This document shows positions 8,498 through 16,354 of a DNA stretch of 43,959 bases, piece after piece. The notes under the pieces are model-generated. The model saw only the letters and a list, made by a program, of their open reading frames with translations, had not been told where the DNA came from and did no database searches. Source of the DNA: Muribaculaceae bacterium (GTDB lineage Bacteria; Bacteroidota; Bacteroidia; Bacteroidales; Muribaculaceae); contig JAGAYZ010000019.1 in the NCBI GenBank assembly GCA_017940245.1, positions 1-43,959 of the forward strand, in the 5' to 3' direction. Position numbers and translations under genes: made by a program. The first letter of the stretch is position 1. Every line of letters begins with the position of its first letter.

Positions 8498-8932
8498 CTA
8501 GAACGGGATATCATCGGTGTCGCCTATTCCTAAAGCGCCAAAGTCGCCAGGTGCGGGAGGTACAGGCATTTGCGGAGCGCCAGGGATGGGGTTAACCACG
8601 GGCTGCTGAGCTGCGGGAGCCTGCGACATGGGAGCTGCAGCTGCAGGTTGTGCTGCGGGATTGTAGGGCTCAGCCTTCCAACCACGTATATCGGTATACC
8701 AGCGACCATTGAACTCGCGGCTTTCGATGTCGAAACTCAGCGTGATCGTGTTTCCCACCTCGCAGAACGCGTCATACTGGTTGATGCGGTCACCAAAGAA
8801 GTCAAACGCCACTTTCTTGGGGTAGGCCTCCATCGTTTCCAGGATATAAACCTGCTTGCTCCAAGCATTGCCGGCTTTTGACGTACCCGACTGCAGAGGT
8901 AACTTCTGTATAATCTTTCCTTGAACTTCCAT
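8498..8932 (-). CDS. DUF3127 protein, SSB-like OB fold with acidic C-terminal tip
   Basis: 144 residues from the ATG at 8932. A longer reading to 9064 is unlikely because the promoter lies inside it at 8963-8993. Residues 1-90 (MEVQGKIIQKLP, SGTSKAGNAWSKQ, then FFGDRI..YDAF..GNTITLSFDIESREFNGRWYTDI) match the Bacteroidetes DUF3127 domain, an OB-fold relative of single-stranded DNA-binding proteins. A disordered linker rich in Pro, Ala and Gln leads to the C-terminus GDTDDIPF. That ending matches the SSB tip that recruits RecQ, PriA, the polymerase chi subunit and other partners. It diverges from rsfS with back-to-back promoters. The exact role is unknown; an accessory SSB is the likeliest reading. 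Confidence 0.85.
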   Translation of the reverse strand: MEVQGKIIQKLPLQSGTSKAGNAWSKQVYILETMEAYPKKVAFDFFGDRINQYDAFCEVGNTITLSFDIESREFNGRWYTDIRGWKAEPYNPAAQPAAAAPMSQAPAAQQPVVNPIPGAPQMPVPPAPGDFGALGIGDTDDIPF

Positions 8933-8962
8933 AATGTTTTCCTTATCGTTAAAAATCGACCA

Positions 8963-8993
8963 CAAAATTACGAATTCTCGGTCAAACAGCAAA
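8963..8993 (-). promoter_or_regulatory. promoter of the DUF3127 gene
   Basis: On the minus strand, TTTG (8993-8990), 19 bases, then TAATTTTG (8970-8963). Transcription would start near 8958, about 25 bases before the ATG at 8932. This supports the shorter gene start. Confidence 0.7.
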
Positions 8994-9021
8994 ATATTTT
9001 TTTCAATTAAAAATTTCGTGT

Positions 9022-9029
9022 TATCTTTG
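9022..9029 (+). promoter_or_regulatory. -7 element of the rsfS-ftsH operon
   Basis: TATCTTTG matches TAnnTTTG. The expected TTTG 20 bases upstream is degenerate (a T-run at 8997-9003). The start would be near 9033, with a leader of about 55 bases. Confidence 0.55.
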
Positions 9030-9088
9030 CATCGTGGGGAGAAAACGACTCCCGCATCGCACACATTTTAAATATAATATACAATATA

Positions 9089-9448
9089 ATGACCGAAAAC
9101 GAAACACTAGTAAAAGCAATTATCGAAGGAGCCCAGGAGAAAAAGGGACGAAGCATCACACACGTCGATTTGAGCGGCATCGAGACGGCTGCCACACAGG
9201 GATTTGTCATCGTCAATGGCAACACCCCCATTCAGGTGGATGCCATTGCCGACAGCATTCGTGAATACGTCGAAAAGACCACCGGCATACGCCCATTCAA
9301 CTACGACGGCTACCAAAACTCGCAATGGATTGTGATTGACTACGGCTATATCTTTGTGCATGTGTTCCTGCCCGACTACCGCGAGCGCTACAACCTGGAG
9401 GAACTCTGGGCCGATGCCGTCATCACTTCCGTGCCCGACCTGGACTGA
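9089..9448 (+). CDS. rsfS: ribosome silencing factor RsfS
   Basis: 119 residues of the RsfS/Iojap family, which binds ribosomal protein uL14 on the 50S subunit and blocks joining of the 30S subunit when nutrients are short. Family features are visible: VDLSGIETAATQGFVIVNGNT in the first half, then WIVIDYGYIFVHVFLPDYRERYNLEELWADA, the conserved C-terminal core. It lies 24 bases upstream of ftsH in the same direction, a gene order often seen in Bacteroidetes. Confidence 0.94.
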   Translation: MTENETLVKAIIEGAQEKKGRSITHVDLSGIETAATQGFVIVNGNTPIQVDAIADSIREYVEKTTGIRPFNYDGYQNSQWIVIDYGYIFVHVFLPDYRERYNLEELWADAVITSVPDLD

Positions 9449-9472
9449 ACATCAATGTAAAAGACATGACTA

Positions 9473-11479
9473 ATGGCTGACAATAATAAAAATAAAGGAT
9501 TCAAGCTGAATCTGTACTGGATGTACGCAATCATCGTGGGCGCACTGGTGGCCACGTTCTGGTTCACCGATAATGCCGCGACCAAGACCATGAGCATGAC
9601 CGAGTTTGAGAAAACGGTCAAAAGTGGCGGTGTGACCAAAATCATTGTCTACACCAACAGCAACGAAGCCGAAGCCGTGCTCACCGACTCACTGGCTCGC
9701 GTCGTGTTCAAAGCACAGAACTACGAGCCACAGCGCGGCATGCAGGCCAAAGTAAAGACCGACATTCCATCGAGCGACAAGTTCACCGAGATGATTGAGA
9801 CTTGGAAACAAGAAGGTGTGTTCCATGGCGAGGTGAGCTACGAAAAAGGAAGCGACTACGGGTCGTGGATTTGGTCGTTCGGCCCCATCATTTTGCTGGT
9901 CGTGTTCTGGGTGCTCATCATGAAGCGCATGGGCAACGGCGGCATGGGCGGCGGTGGCATCTTCAACGTGGGCAAGTCGCGTGCCATGCTATTTGACAAG
10001 GATAATTCCACCAAGGTCACCTTTGAAGACGTGGCCGGCCTGGCCGAGGCCAAGGTGGAAATCGCCGAGATTGTCGATTTCCTCAAGAATCCCGGCCACT
10101 ACACCGAGTTAGGCGGAAAAATACCCAAAGGCGCGTTGCTGGTGGGGCCTCCAGGAACAGGAAAAACACTGCTGGCCAAGGCTGTAGCCGGCGAAGCCAA
10201 CGTGCCGTTCTTCTCCATGTCGGGTTCCGACTTCGTGGAAATGTTCGTCGGTGTGGGTGCAAGCCGCGTACGCGACTTGTTCCGCCAGGCCAAGGAGAAG
10301 GCTCCCTGCATCGTGTTTATCGACGAGATTGATGCCGTGGGACGCGCCCGCGGCAAGAATGCCAGCATGGGAGGCAACGACGAGCGAGAGAATACACTCA
10401 ACCAGTTGCTCACCGAGATGGACGGATTCGGCAGCAACAGCGGTGTGATTATCCTGGCCGCCACCAACCGTGCCGACATTCTGGACAAGGCACTGCTGCG
10501 TGCCGGACGATTCGACCGTCAAATCTATGTGGAACTGCCCGAATTGAGCGACCGCAAAGAAATATTCCAAGTGCATCTGCGCAATGTGAAGACCGACGGC
10601 AGCGTAGACATTGACCTGCTCTCGCGACAGACTCCGGGCTTCTCGGGAGCCGATATTGCCAACGTGTGCAACGAGGCGGCACTTATCGCCGCGCGACGCA
10701 AAAAACAAGCCGTGCAGCGACAAGACTTCATGGATGCCATAGACCGCATCATAGGCGGATTGGAAAAGAAATCAAAAGTCATCACCGAAGACGAGCGGCG
10801 CTCCATCGCCGTGCACGAAGCCGGACACGCCACCGTGAGCTGGCATCTGCAGTATGCCGACCCGCTCATCAAGGTCACCATCGTGCCTCGCGGCAAGGCT
10901 CTGGGTGCCGCATGGTATATGCCCGAAGAACGCCAAATCGAGCCTAAGCAGGCATTGCTCGACAAGATGTGCTCGCTGCTGGCAGGACGCATGGCCGAAG
11001 AGATGTTCTTGGGATTTATCGACACCGGAGCCCTCAACGACCTGGAGCGCGCCACCAAGATGGCCTATGCCATGGTCACCTACTACGGCATGAGCGACAA
11101 GTTGCCCAACATCTCCTACTACGACTCGTCGGGCCAGGCCTATGGATTCACAAAACCCTACAGCGAAGACCGCGCCAAGGCCATCGACGACGAGGTGCAG
11201 GCCATCATCAACAGCCAGTACCTGCGTGCACGACAGATTCTGGAACAATACCAGCGTGGACATCACGAACTGGCCGACCTCCTGGTGCAGCGAGAGGTGA
11301 TTTACACCGAAGATGCCGAGCGCATCTTCGGCAAACGCCAGTGGCTCTCACGCACCGACGAAATCATCAAAGCCAACGAAGAGGCCAAGCGTGCCCGCGG
11401 CGAAGTGCAGGCCGACGACACCGACAATGACACCGACCCGCAGCCCGAAGGCACAACACCTCCACCCTTTAATCAGTAA
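9473..11479 (+). CDS. ftsH: ATP-dependent zinc metalloprotease FtsH
   Basis: 668-residue inner-membrane AAA+ protease that extracts and degrades misfolded or regulatory membrane and cytosolic proteins. Two membrane segments (about 13-32 and 132-150) flank a periplasmic domain. The AAA module has GPPGTGKT (about 224-231), FIDEIDAVG (Walker B), and the second region of homology [20 protein letters not shown]. The zinc site HEAGH is at about 448-452, with the third ligand Asp in ALNDLERAT. The C-terminal tail (about 40 residues) is acidic and Pro-rich. It is co-transcribed with rsfS and with a TerB-like gene that starts 5 bases downstream. Confidence 0.97.
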   Translation: MADNNKNKGFKLNLYWMYAIIVGALVATFWFTDNAATKTMSMTEFEKTVKSGGVTKIIVYTNSNEAEAVLTDSLARVVFKAQNYEPQRGMQAKVKTDIPSSDKFTEMIETWKQEGVFHGEVSYEKGSDYGSWIWSFGPIILLVVFWVLIMKRMGNGGMGGGGIFNVGKSRAMLFDKDNSTKVTFEDVAGLAEAKVEIAEIVDFLKNPGHYTELGGKIPKGALLVGPPGTGKTLLAKAVAGEANVPFFSMSGSDFVEMFVGVGASRVRDLFRQAKEKAPCIVFIDEIDAVGRARGKNASMGGNDERENTLNQLLTEMDGFGSNSGVIILAATNRADILDKALLRAGRFDRQIYVELPELSDRKEIFQVHLRNVKTDGSVDIDLLSRQTPGFSGADIANVCNEAALIAARRKKQAVQRQDFMDAIDRIIGGLEKKSKVITEDERRSIAVHEAGHATVSWHLQYADPLIKVTIVPRGKALGAAWYMPEERQIEPKQALLDKMCSLLAGRMAEEMFLGFIDTGALNDLERATKMAYAMVTYYGMSDKLPNISYYDSSGQAYGFTKPYSEDRAKAIDDEVQAIINSQYLRARQILEQYQRGHHELADLLVQREVIYTEDAERIFGKRQWLSRTDEIIKANEEAKRARGEVQADDTDNDTDPQPEGTTPPPFNQ

Positions 11480-11484
11480 GCGAC

Positions 11485-11838
11485 ATGGCAGAAAGCATCA
11501 CCTACTCCAGCCGACAGAAAGAGGCACTCGTGTCGCTCATCATCGAGATGATTAACTGCGACCGCAACATCACGCTCGAAGAGCTGCACACCTCCAATGT
11601 CATTAATGCCGAGCTGGGCATCACCGACGACATCTTCCGTGTGGGGCTGGCACTAGACGCACGCTATGCGCTGCAAATAGTCAAGGAGATGACCGACGAG
11701 CAGAAACTATACACCGGCCTGCTGCTCACGCGCATCATTGATGCCGATGGCAAAGTGGAAGACGATGAAATCCAGTTACTCAACCACATCTGCAAGGAAA
11801 CGGGCATCGATGTCCTGCTCGCTGGAATAAAAGATTAA
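11485..11838 (+). CDS. TerB-like helical protein of unknown role
   Basis: 117 residues, predicted all-helical. The C-terminal half has the pattern of TerB/TerB-like domains (ADGKVEDDEIQLLNHICKETGID), where acidic residues in a helix-loop-helix may bind metal. There is no signal peptide or membrane segment, so it is cytosolic. It starts 5 bases after the ftsH stop and 30 bases before a lipoprotein gene, so it probably belongs to the ftsH operon. I cannot assign a function; TerB-like domains occur in stress and envelope-associated proteins. Confidence 0.6.
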   Translation: MAESITYSSRQKEALVSLIIEMINCDRNITLEELHTSNVINAELGITDDIFRVGLALDARYALQIVKEMTDEQKLYTGLLLTRIIDADGKVEDDEIQLLNHICKETGIDVLLAGIKD

Positions 11839-11868
11839 TCCACTTATTATCCATTAACTAATAAACTA

Positions 11869-12936
11869 ATGGCAATGAAACATTTAGCACCTTTGGCACT
11901 GATGCTTGTCATGATGGCAGCATGCGGCTCGGCCACCGCCGGCGACTCGGCATCGTCGGCCAGCAACAAAACATTTGCTTTTCTGCGAGAACTGGGCCTG
12001 AATGTGGATCAAATCACACAGTTCAATAACGATGGTCCCATCTGTTTTGACAGTATTGTTGAGCTCAACAAGGAGCAAGAAGAAGAGTTGCTCAAGAAAG
12101 TGGGTGATCCTTTCCGCATGGAAGATGGCGAGATCGAAGGCTCATTCTCACTGTTGGGCATTCGCGCCTTGCCGGCTGGCTACACTTTGATTTTATATAG
12201 CGTGGAATTTGGCGATGGCTCCAGTAGAATCTTCGCCATATACGACAGTGAGGGCAACACCACCGACTACCTGGACACCGGCTACTGGACCGACCAGCAC
12301 GGCATCGAAGCCAGCGACGACTACACCACAGGTGAGTCGTACGGCGATAACACCCAGTGCGTCTTCGACTCGCCCACAACCATGAAACTGGAGCGCAAAT
12401 TCAACCGCTACTCGTGGAAAAGCGACAAAGAGAACTACGAGCAGGAAATGATCAAGGAATTTTGGAAAATCGAGAAAGAATACCTCTACCGCATCACCGA
12501 CAAGGGTACATTTGAATTGGCCGACATCAAAACCCGCCAGTCGGGTCCTGTAGAGCCGGAGATGGCACTGCTGGAAGAAATCAGCGACATGAGCTATTAC
12601 ACCGGCATTTCGGCGCTCGACCACCTGAATGAACTGGCACTGCGACCCGACGTGAAACAGGCTGCTGCCGCACCCGAGGGACAGGCCTCCTACCGCCTGC
12701 AAGGCATCGTGGAAGAGTGGTACCGCACCAAGCCAGAGCAGTTGCTTGAATGGATGAGCCAACACCGCGACTTGAGCAAAAACGCAGTGACAGGCATTCT
12801 GGAACAGTGTTTCTCTACCGGATGGATTAGCAAGGAATCACTCATCAAAATCATCGACAACATGCCCGATGGCGAAACCAAAAAGTATATCGAAGACCTC
12901 ACAGCGCAATGGGGACCGGCCGATGCCGTGGGATGA
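11869..12936 (+). CDS. hypothetical lipoprotein, first of a tandem paralogous pair
   Basis: 355 residues. A signal peptide ends in the lipobox-like MMAAC near residue 19, so the protein is probably lipid-anchored in the envelope. A second ATG at 11875 (MKHL) gives an equally plausible start. After the linker it reads FLRELGLNVDQI, then a central domain with IYDSEGNTTDYLDTGYW and a helical C-terminal region. The next gene encodes a protein of similar length with the same order of motifs (FLRDLGINPDSL; VTYDGDGIATDYLSLG), so the two look like duplicates that have diverged strongly. It follows the TerB-like gene closely and may be part of the ftsH operon. No known domain was recognised. Confidence 0.75.
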   Translation: MAMKHLAPLALMLVMMAACGSATAGDSASSASNKTFAFLRELGLNVDQITQFNNDGPICFDSIVELNKEQEEELLKKVGDPFRMEDGEIEGSFSLLGIRALPAGYTLILYSVEFGDGSSRIFAIYDSEGNTTDYLDTGYWTDQHGIEASDDYTTGESYGDNTQCVFDSPTTMKLERKFNRYSWKSDKENYEQEMIKEFWKIEKEYLYRITDKGTFELADIKTRQSGPVEPEMALLEEISDMSYYTGISALDHLNELALRPDVKQAAAAPEGQASYRLQGIVEEWYRTKPEQLLEWMSQHRDLSKNAVTGILEQCFSTGWISKESLIKIIDNMPDGETKKYIEDLTAQWGPADAVG

Positions 12937-12951
12937 TAAAAGCCTTTTGTA

Positions 12952-13938
12952 ATGAAAATCAAGATTTTTATGGGCATCGTTGTTGCCTTGCTGGTTCTCA
13001 CCGCCTGCACAGGTAGAGGCAACAACGATAGCAACGACCGCACGCACCAGCCCAAGCACGCCCATGAGCTGCGTTTTCTACGTGATTTGGGCATCAACCC
13101 CGACTCATTGCTTGCCGGCGACCGGTGGGTCATGCCCGAGGGCGATGATTGGGAAACCACCCACAACAGGTGGCTCAACATGACTCAGATAACCAGCCTG
13201 GGGCTCGACCAGCTGTGTGATGCAGACACATCCATGTCGCCTATCACGCTACAGGCCGTATATCCCATCGACGAGCGCCTCACCTTGCTCATCTTGCATC
13301 AGTATCTGGGCGACTCGGCTCCAGTGCGCATAGTGACCTACGATGGCGACGGCATTGCCACCGACTACTTGAGCCTGGGCACCTGTCAAGGCGTGAACAC
13401 CATCTACTGGAACGACGGCAAGCACGCCGCAGCAGTGGAAACAGCCTCCATCACCTTCGCCGGTCGCAACATGACCGTGGAGCGGCAGTTGCAGATGCGC
13501 TCGGCGCAGCACGACGTGCTTTGGACCGCCACCGGCAGCGATTCCTACGAGATAGACTCACGCGGATACGTGCTGCACCGTGATGCAAAATCTGATTTGA
13601 GTGAGATGACCGACGACATGCGAGCACACCGATTGCTGGAAGCCGCCGGATGGTACTCCATACAAGACGAGCAGGCCATGGATGCGTTGAGCTCTTGCGC
13701 CGGCGACCCCGGCACTGCAGCATCTACCCTGGGCATTGCCGTGTGGCAACGGCTTCTCAGCTCGCCCTGGACCACAGCGCACTGGCTCTACACACATCAA
13801 GACAGCCCACTGGTGCCCATGCTGGCCAGGGAATCAAAAAGTGTCGTTGATGGCAATGACCTCAAACGACACACACTGGAGGCCGTACACGACCCCGACC
13901 AAAAGTCTTTTATGAAAAAAATTCTGCTCGACAAGTAG
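12952..13938 (+). CDS. hypothetical lipoprotein, second of a tandem paralogous pair
   Basis: 328 residues with a signal peptide and a clear lipobox (LVLTAC, Cys at about 20), followed by a short Gly/Asn/Asp linker typical of surface or periplasmic lipoproteins. Motif order parallels the upstream lipoprotein: a FLRDLGINPDSL segment, a beta-rich middle with DGDGIATDYLSLG, and a helical C-terminus. It begins 15 bases after the previous stop, so the two are co-transcribed. It ends 8 bases before the convergent small membrane protein gene. Function unknown. Confidence 0.75.
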   Translation: MKIKIFMGIVVALLVLTACTGRGNNDSNDRTHQPKHAHELRFLRDLGINPDSLLAGDRWVMPEGDDWETTHNRWLNMTQITSLGLDQLCDADTSMSPITLQAVYPIDERLTLLILHQYLGDSAPVRIVTYDGDGIATDYLSLGTCQGVNTIYWNDGKHAAAVETASITFAGRNMTVERQLQMRSAQHDVLWTATGSDSYEIDSRGYVLHRDAKSDLSEMTDDMRAHRLLEAAGWYSIQDEQAMDALSSCAGDPGTAASTLGIAVWQRLLSSPWTTAHWLYTHQDSPLVPMLARESKSVVDGNDLKRHTLEAVHDPDQKSFMKKILLDK

Positions 13939-13946
13939 CCTCACAT

Positions 13947-14258
13947 TCATTCACGCTGCATGGCGACAGCAATGGATTGCCACAGCAGCACCAGCGACAC
14001 GGCCACCATAGCGGCATATTCGGCAAGGTCGCGCACCGTGAGCACGGTGAGGTCATGGCTATCGATCAACCACCACCAGCACAAGCCACAAATGATTGCG
14101 GCCACGGCGCAGATGCCCCACCACACCCAGCGCAGCGATTGGCTGCGCTCGGGCAGTCGGTTCAGTACGCGCGGCGTGAACCAGCGGTTGTCGTGCGTTT
14201 GGTACCCCTGCTCCTTGAGCAACGCCCCTAACTTGATATCGTCTTCGTTTCGTTCCAT
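13947..14258 (-). CDS. small two-helix membrane protein downstream of the ECF sigma factor
   Basis: 103 residues. An N-terminal soluble segment of about 43 residues (DDIKLGALLKEQGYQ, then WFTPRVLNRLPER) precedes two hydrophobic helices (about 44-65 and 79-97). It starts 3 bases after the sigma factor stop. This position and topology are common for Bacteroidetes proteins that accompany ECF sigma factors, and it may act as a membrane anti-sigma factor. No ZAS/zinc motif (HxxxCxxC) is present, so that role is inference. Confidence 0.65.
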   Translation of the reverse strand: MERNEDDIKLGALLKEQGYQTHDNRWFTPRVLNRLPERSQSLRWVWWGICAVAAIICGLCWWWLIDSHDLTVLTVRDLAEYAAMVAVSLVLLWQSIAVAMQRE

Positions 14259-14261
14259 CGT

Positions 14262-14798
14262 TTACTCGTTTTTTAGAAATTGTGCCATGTGTGCCTTTGC
14301 ACGATGTATATGACTCTTGACTGTGCCCTCGGGCAACTGCATGATGCGGGCCACTCGCTTGATGGGCTGATCTTCGATATAGAACAGAGTCACAGCGGTG
14401 CGCTCATCGTCGGTCAGGTGCCGCATGGCTTCCCGCACCGTTAATCCCGTGTCCCACCTGTCGCCATCTTCCTCGCTCGCTCCCAGGGCACCAGGGGCAA
14501 GGTCGCCTTCCAGTGGTGACTCATGCCTGCGACGGGTGTGAGTGTAAAACTCGTTATAGCCTATGCGATAGAGCCATGTAGCAAACCCCGCAATCCCCTT
14601 AAAGGCACGCAGATTCAAGTATGCCTTGATAAAAGTTTCCTGCGCCAAGTCGTCGCTCAGGGCAGCATCGCCCAGCGTAAGATTGAGAAAAAAGCGGCGC
14701 AATCGCGGCTGATAAGCCTCGACGAGCTGGCCGAATGCTTGCCGGTCGTCGGCAAGCACACAGCGTGTGATGAGAGCCAGTTCGTCGAGTTTTTTCAT
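14262..14798 (-). CDS. ECF-family RNA polymerase sigma factor
   Basis: 178 residues from the ATG at 14798, chosen over a TTG at 14813 because an AAGG lies just upstream of the ATG. Region 2 includes FGQLVEAYQPRLRRFFLNL and the -10 recognition helix with DDLAQETFIKAYLNL. Region 4 contains MRHLTDDERTAVTLFYIEDQPIKRVARIM, then LPEGTVKSHIHRAKA, the helix-turn-helix for -35 binding. It directs RNA polymerase to a small regulon, probably including its own operon. It lies between a DUF6249 membrane protein and a small membrane protein that may regulate it. Confidence 0.93.
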   Translation of the reverse strand: MKKLDELALITRCVLADDRQAFGQLVEAYQPRLRRFFLNLTLGDAALSDDLAQETFIKAYLNLRAFKGIAGFATWLYRIGYNEFYTHTRRRHESPLEGDLAPGALGASEEDGDRWDTGLTVREAMRHLTDDERTAVTLFYIEDQPIKRVARIMQLPEGTVKSHIHRAKAHMAQFLKNE

Positions 14799-14819
14799 CG
14801 CAGGTACCTTCAATTGAGA

Positions 14820-15710
14820 TTATTGTTGAGGCTCGTCGGTGGCACGTGGTTGCTCTGGTTGAGCCTGCTTGGGCTGTTGAGGTTGCTGCGTGCCGAACCA
14901 GGCCTGTTGCTGACGCCAGGCGGCGATGGCCCGCTTTTGGTCCTGATAATTGAGCCACATCTTGCCCAAGCCCAGCAAGAGCATAATGGAGAACATGCAT
15001 GCCAACGGTGTTCCGCCTGCCACCACAAAGAACAGCATCAGTGCAAATCCCACTACGGCCAGCGTGAATCCACCTTTCATCTGCCGCCAGTCAATCTGAT
15101 CGGTCAATACGGGCTGTTGGCCAACGGGAGTTTGGTAAGATTGCGACTGGAATCCTGCCGGTGGCATTTGAGAAGCGTTCTCGGGCTGAGTCTCACCTTC
15201 ACCCGTGCGCAGTGGGGGCGGAGTGGGAGTATACACCACCTTGGGCGACTCTTGTGGAGCACCAAAGATGTAACCGGGCAACGGATAGTTGTTTTCGATA
15301 GCTTTTTCCACCATTTTATATTTGCGACGGCGGTGCAGGTAGTAGAACAGTAACGAGAACAAGACGATGAATGTGATGCCTGTCATCACATAAGACACGA
15401 TATCTCGCACCATATCAGTCATACTTGAATGCATATTCATCTGAGCCTCGTGTAAGCCAATATCGGTTGGTGTTTCGACCGACGAGAGTGCCGTCGAGTC
15501 GCTTTGTTCTTCGGTGCGGTTCAGATTGAGCACCGTGTCGTCGAGCAAGGCGGTGATGCGCTTCGACAGCGCGTTCACGCCTAGAAAGCGTACGGTGTCT
15601 TCACCATTGGTGATAATAGTGGTGTCGCCATGAGTAACGATATTCCTCTCGGCCACGGCGGTTGCGGTGCCCAGCACCGCCACCAGCAATAACAACATTA
15701 ACTTTTTCAT
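14820..15710 (-). CDS. DUF6249 membrane protein, first gene of a sigma factor operon
   Basis: 296 residues from the ATG at 15710 (a TTG at 15719 is less likely). A signal peptide (1-20) is followed by a polar segment. One membrane helix (about 106-128) runs into the DUF6249 signature YYLHRRRKYKMVEKAIENNYPLPGYIFG. A Pro/Gln-rich linker follows, then two more membrane helices (about 212-250) and a Gln/Pro-rich cytosolic tail. DUF6249 is seen almost only in Bacteroidetes beside ECF sigma factors. It precedes the sigma gene by 21 bases and may sense an envelope signal. Confidence 0.8.
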   Translation of the reverse strand: MKKLMLLLLVAVLGTATAVAERNIVTHGDTTIITNGEDTVRFLGVNALSKRITALLDDTVLNLNRTEEQSDSTALSSVETPTDIGLHEAQMNMHSSMTDMVRDIVSYVMTGITFIVLFSLLFYYLHRRRKYKMVEKAIENNYPLPGYIFGAPQESPKVVYTPTPPPLRTGEGETQPENASQMPPAGFQSQSYQTPVGQQPVLTDQIDWRQMKGGFTLAVVGFALMLFFVVAGGTPLACMFSIMLLLGLGKMWLNYQDQKRAIAAWRQQQAWFGTQQPQQPKQAQPEQPRATDEPQQ

Positions 15711-15778
15711 ATCGGTCAATTTTATTATATTTCACAATTTCGCCGCTCTTGCAGCAGCGTTTCATGCATTAGACGCAA

Positions 15779-15810
15779 CAAAGATAGAGAAAAGTTGCAC
15801 TCATGGCAAA
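15779..15810 (-). promoter_or_regulatory. promoter of the DUF6249-sigma factor operon
   Basis: On the minus strand TTTG (15810-15807), 20 bases, then TATCTTTG (15786-15779), a full match to the primary-sigma consensus. The leader to the ATG at 15710 is about 65 bases. So the operon has a housekeeping promoter, whatever its own sigma factor adds. Confidence 0.7.
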
Positions 15811-15907
15811 AAAAATAGCATCGCCACAAGAACTTCTCACAAAACTCGGCTTCAGTCCATTTGATTACTTCCCTTTCTTGAACGTAACACAAAAAGCAAG
15901 CAATTCT

Positions 15908-15938
15908 TTTGCATTTTGCATTCTTATTTGTAACTTTG
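15908..15938 (+). promoter_or_regulatory. promoter of the DUF3791 gene
   Basis: TTTG (15908-15911), 19 bases, TAACTTTG (15931-15938). Transcription would start near 15942, about 15 bases before the ATG. Confidence 0.7.
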
Positions 15939-15956
15939 TAACCTAAACTGTTAACT

Positions 15957-16196
15957 ATGGAAAAGGTTATTGAAATACCACAAATGCAATTAATAATGGC
16001 CTTTGTGTCCACTTGCATAGAATCTACTGCTCGATTGCTGAACACATCATACAAAGAAGTATATCAGCGCATGAACAAGGTGGGAATGATTGAACATTAC
16101 ATTATTCCTCATTATGAAACCTTGCATACTGAAAGTCGCGAAAATGTAGCCAGAGGCATGCTGGAATGTCTTAAAATCTGGGAGGGCAAGAAATGA
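15957..16196 (+). CDS. DUF3791 domain protein
   Basis: 79 residues, close to the normal length of DUF3791 proteins. Signature segments are MAFVSTCIESTARLLNTSYKEVYQRM in the first half and IEHYIIPHYETLHTESRENV in the second. These small proteins are usually encoded directly beside a DUF3990 protein, which has an ADP-ribosyltransferase-like fold, in what looks like a toxin-antitoxin arrangement. The next gene here starts inside its stop codon (ATGA) and begins like a DUF3990 protein, but is cut short. The gene is noticeably more AT-rich than its neighbours and lies alone between two unrelated operons, which suggests transfer. Confidence 0.8.
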   Translation: MEKVIEIPQMQLIMAFVSTCIESTARLLNTSYKEVYQRMNKVGMIEHYIIPHYETLHTESRENVARGMLECLKIWEGKK

Positions 16197-16288
16197 ACAA
16201 GATTATTGTTTTCCACGGCTGTACAGAAATCGTTGAGCATCCTCTGTGCAAATTTGGTCGCCCATATCTTGACTTTGGCCAAGATTAG
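16193..16288 (+). pseudogene. truncated DUF3990-like ADP-ribosyltransferase-fold gene
   Basis: A 31-codon frame overlapping the DUF3791 stop by 4 bases. It reads like the N-terminus of DUF3990 proteins: IIVFHGCTEIVEHP, then RPYLDFGQ, where intact members continue with GFYLT and about 120 more residues. Here it stops at TAG after one extra codon. I see no continuation in the other frames before the next gene at 16355, so the rest was deleted, not frameshifted. The remnant cannot be a working enzyme. Confidence 0.72.
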
Positions 16289-16293
16289 CTTTT

Positions 16294-16325
16294 CTTGCAA
16301 GATTTCTGAAAAGACTATAACTTTG
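16294..16325 (+). promoter_or_regulatory. probable promoter of the AI-2E family transporter gene
   Basis: CTTG (16294-16297, one mismatch to TTTG), 20 bases, TAACTTTG (16318-16325). It gives a leader of about 25 bases to the ATG at 16355. Confidence 0.55.
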
Positions 16326-16354
16326 TGACTTGAACATGTAATCATATCTCGTTA

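Noticed and set aside
8933-9064. N-terminal extension of the DUF3127 gene to a start at 9064
   Set aside because: The extension overlaps a full promoter (8963-8993) and does not resemble the family; the ATG at 8932 starts the known domain.
16289-16354. Remaining part of the DUF3990 gene in another frame
   Set aside because: Neither other frame gives the expected GFYLT-like continuation, and the space is occupied by the promoter of the next gene.
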